Origin: Daucus carota subsp. sativus
Taxonomy: Eukaryota; Streptophyta; Magnoliopsida; Apiales; Apiaceae
DNA length: 64,000 nucleotides
Direction: 5' to 3'
Assembly (NCBI RefSeq): GCF_001625215.2
Contig: NC_030381.2
Location: 48,507,214 to 48,571,213 of the forward strand
Under the pieces are notes generated by a model. The model was given only the letters and a program-made list of their open reading frames with translations. It ran no database searches and was not told the DNA's origin. Shown piece by piece: positions 1-10,472 of the stretch (the stretch's first letter is position 1; every line of letters starts with the position of its first letter). A program made the position numbers and the translations under genes.

Positions 1-984
1 AGCGGATGCTACAATTATATTTGTAGGCCTAGATCAAACTGTCGAGGCAGAGTACAAGGATAGAGTCAATTTAAATCTTCCTTCTTATCAACCTCAGCTG
101 ATTCAACAAGTTTCCAAAGTCTCCAAAGGCCCTGTAATTCTTGTGGTAATGTCTGCTGGAGGTGTTGATATATCTTTCGCCAAAAATGATTCTAAAATCA
201 AGGCAATTTTGTGGGCCGGGTATCCTGGTGAAAGAGGTGGCCAAGCTATTGCAGATGTCATATTTGGAAAATACAATCCAGGTGATAAACATTTGTAGTA
301 AATACAATGCAAATGTGATATTTGTTCATTAGCTTCGACAAAATAAATCACTGATCTGTATTCTGTACAACAGGAGGAAGGTTGCCTTTAACATGGTATG
401 AAGCTAACTATGTGGACAAGTTGCCAATGACATCTATGCAGCTGAGGCCGAATGATAAGTTGGGTCATCCAGGTCGGACTTATAAGTTTTTCAATGGCTC
501 TACAGTTTATCCATTCGGATATGGTCTCAGTTACACTCGATTTGAATACCATATTGTGGATTCAAAAAAAGATCTTAAGATCAAATTAAATAAGTTCCAG
601 CATAGTCGCGAGCTGAACTACAAAGACAGCACTTCCAAGCTTGAACGCCACTCTGTATTGGTTAATGACTTAAAATGTGACTATAATATCAAATTTGAAG
701 TTCGAGTTGAGAACAAGGGAAGTAGAGACGGAGATGAAGTTGTCATGGTTTACGCGGTACCTCCTGGAGATATTATTGGAACTCCACTGAAGCAACTGGT
801 TGGATTCAAAAGAGTTTCTGTTAAGGCTAAGAAAAGTAAATCAGTCAAATTTGTTCTGGATGCTTGTAAAAGCTTGTCCATTGTTGATCACAAGGCTTAC
901 CAAGTTTTGGCATCAGGAGAACACAATATTATGATAGGAGATAATGTATTATCATTTCCAATTCATGTTAGCTTTGAACATTAG
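1..984 (+). CDS. Beta-D-xylosidase / alpha-L-arabinofuranosidase, GH3 family (C-terminal part, cut by window edge)
   Basis: This is the 3' end of a gene for a secreted glycoside hydrolase family 3 enzyme. The family removes xylose and arabinose from wall xylan and arabinan in the apoplast. The window opens inside an exon (open from base 2 to 281). A 92-bp GT-AG intron follows, and the last exon is 374-984, ending in TAG. The first part reads [13 protein letters not shown] and later [12 protein letters not shown], both typical of the GH3 C-terminal alpha/beta domain of plant BXL proteins. The last exon has [15 protein letters not shown], the [10 protein letters not shown] motif and a fibronectin III-like tail ([11 protein letters not shown]). 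The splice restores the expected NPGGRLP reading. The N-terminal catalytic barrel lies left of the window. I cannot say which BXL paralogue it is. Confidence 0.9.
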
Positions 985-1960
985 TATGCTGGCAGAGTCC
1001 AACATTGCAGGTTTATCTTTGGTTCAAACTATTGTTACTTGTTACTACTTGTTAGACTCTTAGGTAGTGGATTTAGTTTTTCAGGATTTTTTGAGATTTT
1101 TGAAGTGAAATTTTATATGATTTGATGCAGCAACTTGCATGTCTTTTTAAATGTGATGCATTTGCATTTGTCTCCATTGCAAATTTGGATTGAAGTAACA
1201 ATGGCAGGATACTGAAGTCTTTCTGTTTGGGGTTGCTGTTACTGACAGCAACAGCAGCTTTTTGCTGAAAAGCAGGTGAAAAACTGTTTGGTAAATCTAA
1301 AAGCAGTTTTTCCGAACATCAGCTTTTGGCTGAAAAACTGCTTTTGGAAAAAGCAGGTCCTATCATATTTTTGGAAAAAGCTACTGCTCAGCTTTTACAG
1401 AAAGCTATTACATATTTCATTACCAAACCTCACCAAAAACATTATTATTCTTATATTATAACTGAAAATAAGCAAATATCAAAAATTTACCAAACTGTTA
1501 TGTGATTTTTACAACAACACTTTTTTTACCGAACACTTTTTCTGACGGCACAACAATTTTTGACAGCAATGCCCGACAGACAATACTGGTTTCGCGTAGA
1601 GTCAGCAGTTTTGAAATACCGCTACTAGATTAAATTAGTTATTTTAAATAAATTTTTTGACAAGTAAGATTTACAGTCAAATTACAAATTTCTAAAGGTG
1701 ATAATCCCCTTCCTCATTAATCATTATCATCTCTCCCTCTTTTTATCTCTCCCATCAAAATAAAAGTATCAATAAAATATTATTTTTTAATATAAGAAAT
1801 AATTATAGAAAATATTTCAGACTAAACTAACTTTTTAATTATCTATAGTTTAAATAATTATTATTTTATTATATTTTAGAACCAAAATATGGATTACATG
1901 GTCCAACACATACACATATGATACATACATACAGGTACACATGTGAAACATACATAGAAG
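985..1960. other. Intergenic stretch: 3' UTR of the xylosidase, a MITE-like patch, AT-rich DNA
   Basis: No gene is visible. The first about 200 bases are probably 3' UTR. A hairpin-rich MITE-like patch follows (separate entry), then AT-rich DNA with pyrimidine tracts up to the promoter of the bHLH gene. Confidence 0.5.
1229..1574. mobile_element. Possible hAT-like MITE, degraded
   Basis: The left end GGGGTTGCTGTTACTGAC and the inverted right end (CGGGCATTGCTGTCAA on the opposite strand) are imperfect terminal inverted repeats. The inside is full of short complementary pieces built on AGCAGCTTTT and AAAAGCTACTGCT. No coding capacity and no clear target duplication is seen. The boundaries are approximate and the family assignment is a guess. 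Confidence 0.25.
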
Positions 1961-1968
1961 TTACAAGT

Positions 1969-1976
1969 ATATAAAA
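1969..1976 (+). promoter_or_regulatory. Putative TATA box of the bHLH144-like gene
   Basis: TATAAAAA lies upstream of a pyrimidine-rich leader with no ATG. Transcription would start near 2000, giving leader exon 1 up to the donor at 2306. It is the best TATA match in a region whose downstream leader exons are well supported by splice sites. Confidence 0.4.
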
Positions 1977-2743
1977 ATGCAAGTACCAAATTCCTAGAGA
2001 TTTCAAACGGAGATCCTACGCATTTGTCAAAGCCGGTGAGGCCCACTTTCATATCACGCGTGCTCTTCCATCCAACGGCCAGACTTTTTCCCGCATCATC
2101 CGTAAAGTTCTCATCCAACGGCTCTTATTCCCCGTGTTTGACTCCATCTTGTTTACACACACTGGCACACCCACCCAAAATCATCAAACCCCATCACCAA
2201 GAACTCGCCATTTCTCTCTCTCACTCACAGATCTACCCATTTTATCTTTAAAGTTCTAATCTTGAACCATAAAGTTTTTATCTTGATCACGAATTCTCGA
2301 TTTTGGTAAAATTTTCTGTACATTTTTGCTTTAATTTGTCTTGTTTTACTATGTCTATGTTTCTTTTTGATTTTAGCTCGTGCCCTTTAAATCTTTTTGT
2401 CATTTGATGTTTAATCTATGTCTGAATCCATGTTTATGTAGGTGTATGTGTATTGTCTCATTAAAGATCTTTACTTTTTGTGTTGATTATGATTTTTTTG
2501 GATTATAGATGTGAAGTTTTTAGTGAAGTTAAAAACTTTTTTTTTTGTAAGTAGTAGTTGATTTGAAGTATTGTAATTATGTCTATTATGTTTATGTTAA
2601 GGATTTTATTGTTTGTTGGATTGTCTTGATTTAAGTATAATGTGGATGTACTTGTTACATTTGTTTATGAATTGTTTTTTTGGTGTTTCAGAAGTTGGAC
2701 TGGGTTTATACAACTGATAATTTGCATTGGCGAAGGATTCACA

Positions 2744-2797
2744 ATGCCTTGGATATATTGTGTTCGCTTGGTGGTGTTCTTTCGTGTTATACTGTAA
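2744..2797 (+). CDS. Short uORF (17 codons) in leader exon 2 of the bHLH144-like gene
   Basis: This is the first ATG in the inferred spliced leader, in exon 2 (2692-2809, flanked by TTTCAG and GTGAGT). It encodes MPWIYCVRLVVFFRVIL and a stop. It does not resemble the conserved family peptide, so its role, if any, would only be to reduce scanning to the next uORF. Confidence 0.35.
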   Translation: MPWIYCVRLVVFFRVIL

Positions 2798-2959
2798 TTG
2801 ATTATCTAGGTGAGTTATGTCTCTTTTAGTCTCTTTTTGTTCATGTACATTTGAGTCCGCACAGTTATATTGATGAGCCTGTGCTTGTATTTTATTGGAG
2901 GTCAGCTTACAACTTGAGAATCGAGATACATCCTATATATTTTGGTTGGGGTGTTGATA

Positions 2960-4533
2960 ATGTACATTGGAATCACGTCGAGGAGATACAAAGCAGTGAA
3001 AGAAGTTGGGAAAATTAAAATGAGTGTTGGGGTTGTTGCTTACTATCAACGGATGCAAATTTGTCAGGTAACATAGTTCATGTTATTATTTATTTTTTAT
3101 TTTTTATTTGTGTTATACGATTCCCAAATTTTATACTACATCATTCATTTTTTTCATGTTAATTAGTTACATATTATCAAACATGTTTGCATCTTATTTA
3201 ATTATTTGATGCTTTAAGAATTGTATAATTTGTATATCATATTTTTGAACTGTCTGTGGAAAGTACCTGTAAAGTCATCACTATAAAAAATCAAATTGGG
3301 GCGTCTTGCTTATTTTGTGTTGATAGATTATATTCTATTTAGGACTTTGGCTGATTAACTAGATCTGATGATATTCCTGTGGCCGATTTAGCTGCATTCC
3401 TTATTGACTTTTAGAGAGGGATTGGAAGCTCTATAATAATCTGTGCTGTTGCAGTATAGTATGATGTAGATTTCATCCTGCTTCTTGCTAGTTATGGTAT
3501 GGTAAAATGATCAAGTCCTAGAGCATCTCCAATGGGACTATGTGTCACCTTAATTCCCGTATTTGGAAAATACAAATAGTGTTATCTCTCCAACAGCAAA
3601 TTGTATGTTTTCCAATAATATAAACTCTATATTATATCACATTTTATAATGTTTTATGTATTCTTTTGAAGGATACTCATTTGCAGAGTTGAGACTTACT
3701 CACTTGTTTTATGATATGACACATATAATTAAGTTTTAGGTCTCAATACTTCATTACAAAAATTAATTCTTCTTGTCCTTTGGTTCATATTTTATATTCA
3801 ATTAAGGTAGTGGTGACTAATAAGTCTGATAATATGGCTACTGAAGTTACCTTCAATTTGTTTAGAAATTAATTGCAAAATAAAGTTTGTTCACTAATCT
3901 GATTATTGACTATTTATAATTGCTCCTTGTTTTGTTTCATGGAGGTGTAAAGAGCTGAGAGCTACTCGCTTGTCTTTTATGATAGTGTTTCAAACTTATA
4001 CTGCCTTAATGTTACATTGATAAATGATAACTGAGGGAAATCTTTCATTCATTTTTTTGATTGATATTGGCGCAAGCGATAATGTTAAGAATCTGTTTGA
4101 TAATTTTTTTTTATCTATGTTATATATCTTATTATTTTACAAGAAATTAATACAATAGGAGATTGAATACCATTTTAATATATCTAATGAAGTTTCATAG
4201 TTTGTAAATTATTGGTGTATTCTTTACCCTTGTCTGTTGTAACAGTGAAATTGATAACTGTTAGATAGGAGATCAAATTTTATAATGGTCTTTTTTTATG
4301 GAGCACTGTGTGGTAACCTTAGAGTTGATGATGTAGCCTCAATGTTGTGTGCTTTGTTTTACTTCGTGTGTTCAAATATGTATTATATTCCATAGCGCTG
4401 TTTGATAATCAAGTAATCAACCTTTGCTCCATAGCATAATTTACAAATTTATGCTGACCAATGCTTGTGATTTTGATTCTTCTTTTGTTGGCAGGCTGAA
4501 TATTTCCGCCAATTGCTAAAACCTGTGACGTAG
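2960..4533 (+). CDS. Conserved peptide uORF of the SAC51/SACL bHLH family, split by an intron
   Basis: A 48-codon upstream ORF with two exons, 2960-3067 and 4495-4533, joined in phase 0 across a 1,427-bp GT-AG intron. Its spliced C-terminus reads CQAEYFRQLLKPVT and then stop. From memory this is the hallmark ending of the conserved uORF peptide in SAC51-family leaders (CPuORF homology group 15), through which thermospermine relieves repression of main-ORF translation in Arabidopsis. The N-terminal part (SRRYKAVKEVGKI, then VVAYYQRMQ) fits the family more loosely. The ATG is the first in leader exon 3, which starts at 2901 or 2906, and it has A at -3. If the intron is retained, the frame continues only as Val-Thr-stop, so the conserved tail is lost. 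The main ORF starts 233 bases after the uORF stop. Confidence 0.85.
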
Positions 4534-4618
4534 GATAGTGCTATACCATTCATTTTCTCTCAGTTTGCATACAAGACACCTTGAGTTGCTTAGTGCTATA
4601 GCATATAGGTTGGGTTGG

Positions 4619-4663
4619 ATGATCACCTGTACTATAATGGAAAGCTTGTGCGTGCTTTTGTGA
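4619..4663 (+). CDS. Short uORF (14 codons) between the conserved uORF and the main bHLH ORF
   Basis: An ATG in the last leader segment opens MITCTIMESLCVLL and stops 103 bases before the main start codon. Ribosomes that reinitiate after the conserved uORF would meet it first. No conservation is known to me. Confidence 0.3.
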   Translation: MITCTIMESLCVLL

Positions 4664-4766
4664 TCTGTTGTAGTCGTAGGAACTTCCATCCAGTTGAATT
4701 CTAATATTTTCCCTTTGAAGCTGCAAAATTCCAGTTTAGTAAAACATCTAGTCAGTTGAAGTAGTA

Positions 4767-5492
4767 ATGCACGGGGAACAGCAGTTTGCCCCTCAAAAGC
4801 CAAAAGGCCACTATACAGACCAATTGGTTGGTGGTTACATGTGTAATGCTCCCATTTCACCCTTTTTTGGTGGAACAGTTTCCCCACCAACTCAAAATCA
4901 CCTGATGCCTTTCCATGGTGTCAAGTTTCAACCTTCTGAAGCATGCCCAAGAAATTTCATTATATGTGATCAGACTGATAACCGAAGCCAGATAATGTTC
5001 CATCCAACAATTTGTGGCAAATTGTGTCATCCTGGCCTGAATTTCTGTCTCCCTTCCTTTGAAGAAGATAGAGCTAAAGTGAATACAAATATTGATGAGG
5101 GAGAAGATTCTCCGTTGAAAGAAGACTCCGATGATATTGATGCATTGTTGAACTATGACGAGGAAGAGGAGGAAGAAAGTGATGATGAGGTAGTTAGCAC
5201 AGCTCGTACTTGTGGAAATTATCCAAGTGATTTCCTTGATTCTTGTTCCTCGCATGGTTCAAGACCCAAGAAGGGCAGGTTGCCTACTTTTTCACAGGAG
5301 TCGTATGGAAATGACAGCAACTGCAGCGGCAGAAAGCGTCAGAAAGTGAAGAAGATGGTTAAGGCATTAAAAAGAATTGTGCCTGGGGGAAACCAGATGG
5401 ACACTGTCACTGTCCTTGATGAAGCTGTGAGGTACCTCAAGTCTCTTAAAGTAGAAGTTGAGACACTGGGTGCTGGAAACATAAAGACGTAA
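4767..5492 (+). CDS. BHLH144: bHLH144-like (SACL-type) transcription regulator, main ORF
   Basis: A complete 241-aa single-exon ORF for an atypical helix-loop-helix protein of the SAC51/SACL group. The family acts in the nucleus in xylem differentiation and is controlled by thermospermine through uORFs; in Arabidopsis SACL3 binds the LHW bHLH. Family blocks seen here are PFHGVKFQPSEACP (about residue 49), NFIICDQTDNRSQIMFHP, an acidic run at about 128-141, STARTCGNYPSDF, and the C-terminal HLH (about 188-234: GRKRQKVKKMVKALKRIVPG, a loop, then TVLDEAVRYLKSLKVEVETLG). The basic half lacks the usual E-box-reading His-Glu-Arg pattern, so DNA binding is doubtful. The length matches bHLH144 homologues as I recall them. 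Leader exons are about 2000-2305, 2692-2809, 2901/2906-3067 and 4495 onward, and three uORFs precede this ATG. The 3' UTR probably ends near 5840. Confidence 0.88.
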   Translation: MHGEQQFAPQKPKGHYTDQLVGGYMCNAPISPFFGGTVSPPTQNHLMPFHGVKFQPSEACPRNFIICDQTDNRSQIMFHPTICGKLCHPGLNFCLPSFEEDRAKVNTNIDEGEDSPLKEDSDDIDALLNYDEEEEEESDDEVVSTARTCGNYPSDFLDSCSSHGSRPKKGRLPTFSQESYGNDSNCSGRKRQKVKKMVKALKRIVPGGNQMDTVTVLDEAVRYLKSLKVEVETLGAGNIKT

Positions 5493-6496
5493 TTCAGACT
5501 CTACTGCTTACGCAATAAATTACAAAATGATATTGCTCCCAGCGAATGGGATTAAGATGGTCCGTGTATGTGTTAATAATGTCATGCATACTGTTGTGGT
5601 GGATGTACAGATTGCATGTACTGCTCATGCGGACTTTTGCTGTCTAGACACCAAACAATGCTGCTATTATATTTCCTGATGCAACTCAGAGTAAGAGTCC
5701 TTTCTGTATTATGCAAACTTCTGGTCAGAAATATGTAAACTATATTTGAATCTTGACTTTTCTGCATTTCGATTCTTCGTATTGGTATTATTATACAGAC
5801 TAGAGTTGATTTTTATTATTAAAGCTTTTTCCTGTAATATTCTGTGTTTAATTTCTCTTCAAATCTCTATTGGCCTATTCCAAAATGCAGTTATCTACCT
5901 TTAAATTTGTAGTCTTGGTAATAGCAGCCTCATGTTTCCATTCTTATTGTTATATTCAAACTGTAGCCTTGTGTTTCCACTTGCTGTCACCTTATTTTGA
6001 TTATGACAAGTCAAATATTGGTATTTAGCTGTGGGTGTTTTCTCATTTGTGAATGTGTGTGTTTTGTCATTTGTTCTATCTGTTCATTCTTGTCTCTTCA
6101 TGTATAACTTTCTACATACTTCATTACTTTGTGCATAACTTTCTACGTACTTTCTTGTATAACTTTCTACATACTTTGTGCATACTGTTGATATAAAGTT
6201 ACAAACATGTTTTGCTGATCAGCGATAACAAGACTTGACATTTAACTATTGAACTTGCATGATATTTGCAGTACCTTCATATCGTGCTTTGTTTATGTAT
6301 AGGCAACTATAACTTTACCAAAGTATAATAACCTCTTTTGGTATATGTGATGCCCCATTACATTTGATAATTTGATATGTTCAAAATACTTCTTGATCTC
6401 AGATATATCATAATTCATACTACAGAAAAATAGATGCAACCTTTCGGGTCTGTGATTACAAACTGCAGAATGCATCGACAGACTTGAAAACCAAAA
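5493..6496. other. bHLH144 3' UTR and intergenic spacer with a short degenerate repeat
   Basis: About 350 bases are likely 3' UTR. At 6101-6187 there are three degenerate copies of a phrase like GTATAACTTTCTACATACTT. No gene is seen before the convergent X8 gene. Confidence 0.5.
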
Positions 6497-7294
6497 CTAG
6501 CGCGTCTTCACAGTCTGATTGAACAGGAACGTGCAAGTGCCAAAACCTGCAAAGTTAAAGGAAGAGTTGGCATTTAGGATCTGGGACAATCTAGTAGTAG
6601 ATGTACATACTTGAATTTATGTTTCCTAGTTTTTGGAGTTCTCTGAATTCATAGTTTAAGCAGGTTACTTACTTGGATCAGTGACTGATATCACAGCAGT
6701 AGTCTTGAAGTCACAGTTCCAGGTATGCCTTCCCTGACTCTGGTAATACAGATTCATAGCTACCGAAGCGTGGTTGATCAGAGTTTGAGGTTCAAAACAA
6801 GGGCCACCTTCCTTTGTAATGCTGCAATCGATGTTAGCGCATGCGTAGTCTAAGTTTTCTGTCAGCGTGTCATCTGGAGTCGATGGTTTCGCAATACACC
6901 AAGCTCCCTGCGAAACCATGCACATTATTCTCAACAATCACCACACAAGTTTTCATCGTATCTCCTGTCTGAAATTTAGACACCCAGAAAATAAAAGCAA
7001 AGAATCACGAAATATATGTAGTTGGGAGTTTTGTCGAAATGTACCTGCCCAGGTGCCTGTCCATCAACAAGATTCAGCGTTCCACCTGAAAGTATGATAT
7101 TAATCAAGTAAAACAATGTCACTACTACAAATTGTTTTACAAAGTCGGTCACAGAAATTTAAATACACGTCCAACCACGTAGTATCGAAAACGAAATAGC
7201 TAAAATCGAATGTAGTGAAAGTGAAAGAACCTGAAATGAAGCACAGAAGTAGAAGAGTGCAGAGAGTTGGAAGAGAAGAGACCAAGTGTGCCAT
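6497..7294 (-). CDS. Small secreted X8/CBM43-domain protein (plasmodesmata callose-binding-like)
   Basis: A four-exon minus-strand gene: 7231-7294, 7045-7085, 6673-6907 and 6497-6546, total 390 nt and 129 aa. All junctions are GT-AG and in phase. Residues 1-21 (MAHLVSSLPTLCTLLLLCFI...) are a signal peptide. After a short linker, GAWCIAKPSTPDD opens the X8 (CBM43) domain, with the cysteines of DYACANIDCS, GGPCFEP and HTWNCDF and the end FGTCTF. X8 proteins bind beta-1,3-glucan (callose) at plasmodesmata or are modules of beta-1,3-glucanases. The protein stops right after the domain (FLFNQTVKTR) and has no hydrophobic GPI-anchor tail, unlike typical PDCB proteins, so it is probably a soluble apoplastic form. 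The start is fixed by the signal peptide; an upstream ATG at 7405 is out of context. Confidence 0.85.
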
Positions 7295-7712
7295 GATCTG
7301 GGGAAAATTGATGTTTTTTTTATGGAAGATGAAGAATTGATTTTTTCTTAGTTGGTTTAATAAACTAGAGTTGAAAGTAGGTAAAATTAATCTGTCATGA
7401 AACATTTATGTATTGTTAATTTGTAGTATGTGTTTGTAACTACTTACCACCTTTTTGTGTTTCTTGCGACCCAGAACCTTTTGTTTTTTTAGTAAAAATA
7501 TGCAATTATGCTCATTTGTTATTTCCTTTTTTTTTTTGCTTTCGTAATGCATCTGCGGTTGTAAACAGATTGGAAACGGCAATATATTTAATTGATTTGA
7601 CGTTAGAAATAAAAGATATAGCCAAAAAAAATTTAATCCGACAGAAAGAGAAGTAAAAGTATTCATTTTCTTGTTAGTAATCAATTATGAGTTCTGCACG
7701 ATTTTGACATCT

Positions 7713-7714
<2 letters not shown>
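7295..7714. other. Intergenic: promoter side of the X8 gene up to the tRNA
   Basis: AT-rich DNA with long T and A runs. No gene or recognisable element is seen apart from being the upstream region of the minus-strand X8 gene. Confidence 0.45.

Positions 7715-7794
<80 letters not shown>
7715..7794 (+). tRNA. tRNA-Leu (anticodon UAG)
   Basis: An 80-nt cloverleaf with long variable arm. The acceptor stem GACAGTT pairs with AGCTGTC (one G-U pair), followed by discriminator A. The D-arm region is TGGCCGAGTGGTCTAAGGC, the anticodon stem is CCAGA/TCTGG with TAG at the anticodon, and the T-arm is GTGGGTTCAAATCCCAC. It includes the internal A and B box promoters (TGGCCGAGTGG and GGTTCAAATCC). A TTTTT terminator starts four bases after the gene. 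It has no intron. It reads CUA and, by wobble, other CUN leucine codons. Confidence 0.95.
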
Positions 7795-7795
<1 letters not shown>

Positions 7796-7984
7796 CTCTT
7801 TTTCATTTTCATTATTTAACTTTGGAAATTGGGATAAGCATTTTCCAAATCCCACAGCTGTCAACTCTTTTTCATTTTCATTATTTAACTTTGGAAATTG
7901 GGATAAGCATTTTCCAAATCCCACAGCTGTCAACTCTTTTTCGTTTTTATTATTTAACTTTGGAAATTGGGATAAGCATTTTCC
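7777..7984. repeat. 69-bp tandem repeat, three copies, seeded in the tRNA-Leu 3' end
   Basis: The unit starts in the T-arm (CAAATCCCACAGCTGTCA) and runs through the pol III terminator to GGGATAAGCATTTTC. Copies begin at 7777, 7846 and 7915. The first two are identical over the unit and the third has about two substitutions (TTCGTTTTTATT). Each extra copy therefore carries a tRNA 3' end and a terminator but no tRNA body. Confidence 0.95.
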
Positions 7985-8397
7985 TGAGAACCATATGTTG
8001 ATGACCTGGTGGCTGATGTTGTCTTTTGAAGTGTAAATATGAGAGTTCTTATATGATAATTCAGTTGACATTCTCCTAAGAAGCTATAAACCCCCTCACA
8101 GAAACCATGTTAAAGCTTCCTGCATTACCTAATTAGTGCTTCCTGATTGTTAAACTTTTCACTGGTTGTTCAAGTAAAGAAAAACAGTTTGACCGAACAA
8201 CATCATTTCTTCACAGGGCCAGAAATTATTGTTTAGCAAGCCGTGATAAATAAATTTTAGTTGCTTCAAGAGAAGTCCTTAGTTTAGTACTAGTAGTGAC
8301 AAAATGACATAAAATTTGGCATTCAGTAGAATTTAATTGCTTGTATTTACATAATCCAGCTCTCTCATAATGATTTAGAAACTAAAAATTGCACTTC
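7985..8397. other. Intergenic between the tRNA repeat and Lhcb1 copy A
   Basis: No gene is seen. The right end is 3' UTR of the minus-strand Lhcb1 gene. Confidence 0.45.
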
Positions 8398-9336
<939 letters not shown>

Positions 9337-10421
9337 TGATGATATATTGAGGACTCGATTGCATATCCATTTGTAGATTTTTGAACCACTATCCAGTTGT
9401 GGATTTATTAGGTGTAGCATTGTGAGAACATTATGCACTCAGAGAAGAGTTTGAATCTTGACTACTTATATGAGTGGTGGCAAATCTACGCCTGTGACTA
9501 ATAATACTTAATAGTTAATACATGATGCAAGTATCTCATAAGACTATACCCGTGGGCCGTGGACAGTGTTCTATAATCCCGATTAAATTTTTAAAACATA
9601 TTTTATTATCAATCGATTAATTTCGATTTCTGAATTCTACGATCAACGCTTCATTGGGTTACAGTTGTGACCTTCATGCACAGTAAGGGGGCATTTCAAC
9701 CGAATATTAGAACAAAGATATTTTCTATTTTTTTTTTGTTTTGTAATAGGTAGAACAAAGATATTAGTAGTCAACAGGGTAATTTGAAATATGGGTCCAG
9801 TATAAGACATATCACAAATTCGATCATTTGTAATTTGTATCGCCCTTTGTGACTTGTTTAACATGAAAAACGAGCAAACTGTGTATATTATTTTCAACAT
9901 CTGATTATCTGGTAGGCGGCTAGTTACTTGTCCCTATTTATTCAACTTTCTAGTTTTATCTTCCGAGCCTTTTAAGAGCGATTCCACATTTTTACATAAA
10001 CGGGTCAAAAAAAGTGAAATCCGACTTTTCAGGAAAAGAAGTGCTTCTGAGCGCGGAAACAGCACCAATTACATAACATGTCTCCTTAGTCCTTATCCAT
10101 CAAACACTAAGCAATGTCTTACCTTGTAGGCGCAGCCACTTCAGTCCTCTTCTCTGCCCACCAGCTTTGCAACTTGCATGAGCTATATCGACATGAGTCT
10201 GATACCGCGTTCACTGCACAATGTAGCGTGATACAAAATCTTCTGGACACCTCAATCTGTTAGATCCGTCTATATCAAACCAAGTTGTTAATAATACAAA
10301 CAAATAAAAACCGCTATCATCCTTTTCATTCACTAGGAACTTGATACAAGTCATGCACAGGTTGAATCCATGTAGTTATGGAATGTATCTAGTCATTTCA
10401 ACAAAGAATAGAGACTAAAAA
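9337..10421. other. Spacer between Lhcb1 copy A and FLS2-like gene 1
   Basis: A divergent intergenic region. One exon-like patch on the minus strand near 10125-10230 ends CGCCTACAAG before a GTAAGA donor-like site, but it has no partner exons. Nothing else is recognised. Confidence 0.4.
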
Positions 10422-10434
10422 GCATTATATATAT
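10422..10434 (+). promoter_or_regulatory. Putative TATA box of FLS2-like gene 1
   Basis: ATTATATATATACATG lies about 45 bases before the chosen ATG at 10473. FLS2-like gene 2 has the same phrase (ATTATATATATACATA) about 40-50 bases before its ATG, which supports both starts. Confidence 0.5.
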
Positions 10435-10472
10435 ACATGCTCAATTGCTCAATACCACCTTACTTTAATGCA

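Noticed and set aside
4516-5255. Two long minus-strand ORFs over the bHLH gene
   Set aside because: Antisense shadows of the bHLH coding sequence; no motif or splice support.
7777-7984. CRISPR-like array
   Set aside because: Contiguous tandem repeat without spacers in a plant nuclear genome.
7748-8071. Repetitive ORFs over the tRNA 3' repeat on both strands
   Set aside because: They exist only because the 69-bp unit is a multiple of three; the sequence is tRNA-derived.
10437-10472. Upstream in-frame ATG for FLS2-like gene 1
   Set aside because: It lies only a few bases after the TATA box, and the paralogue starts at the ATG equivalent to 10473, which also gives a clean signal peptide.
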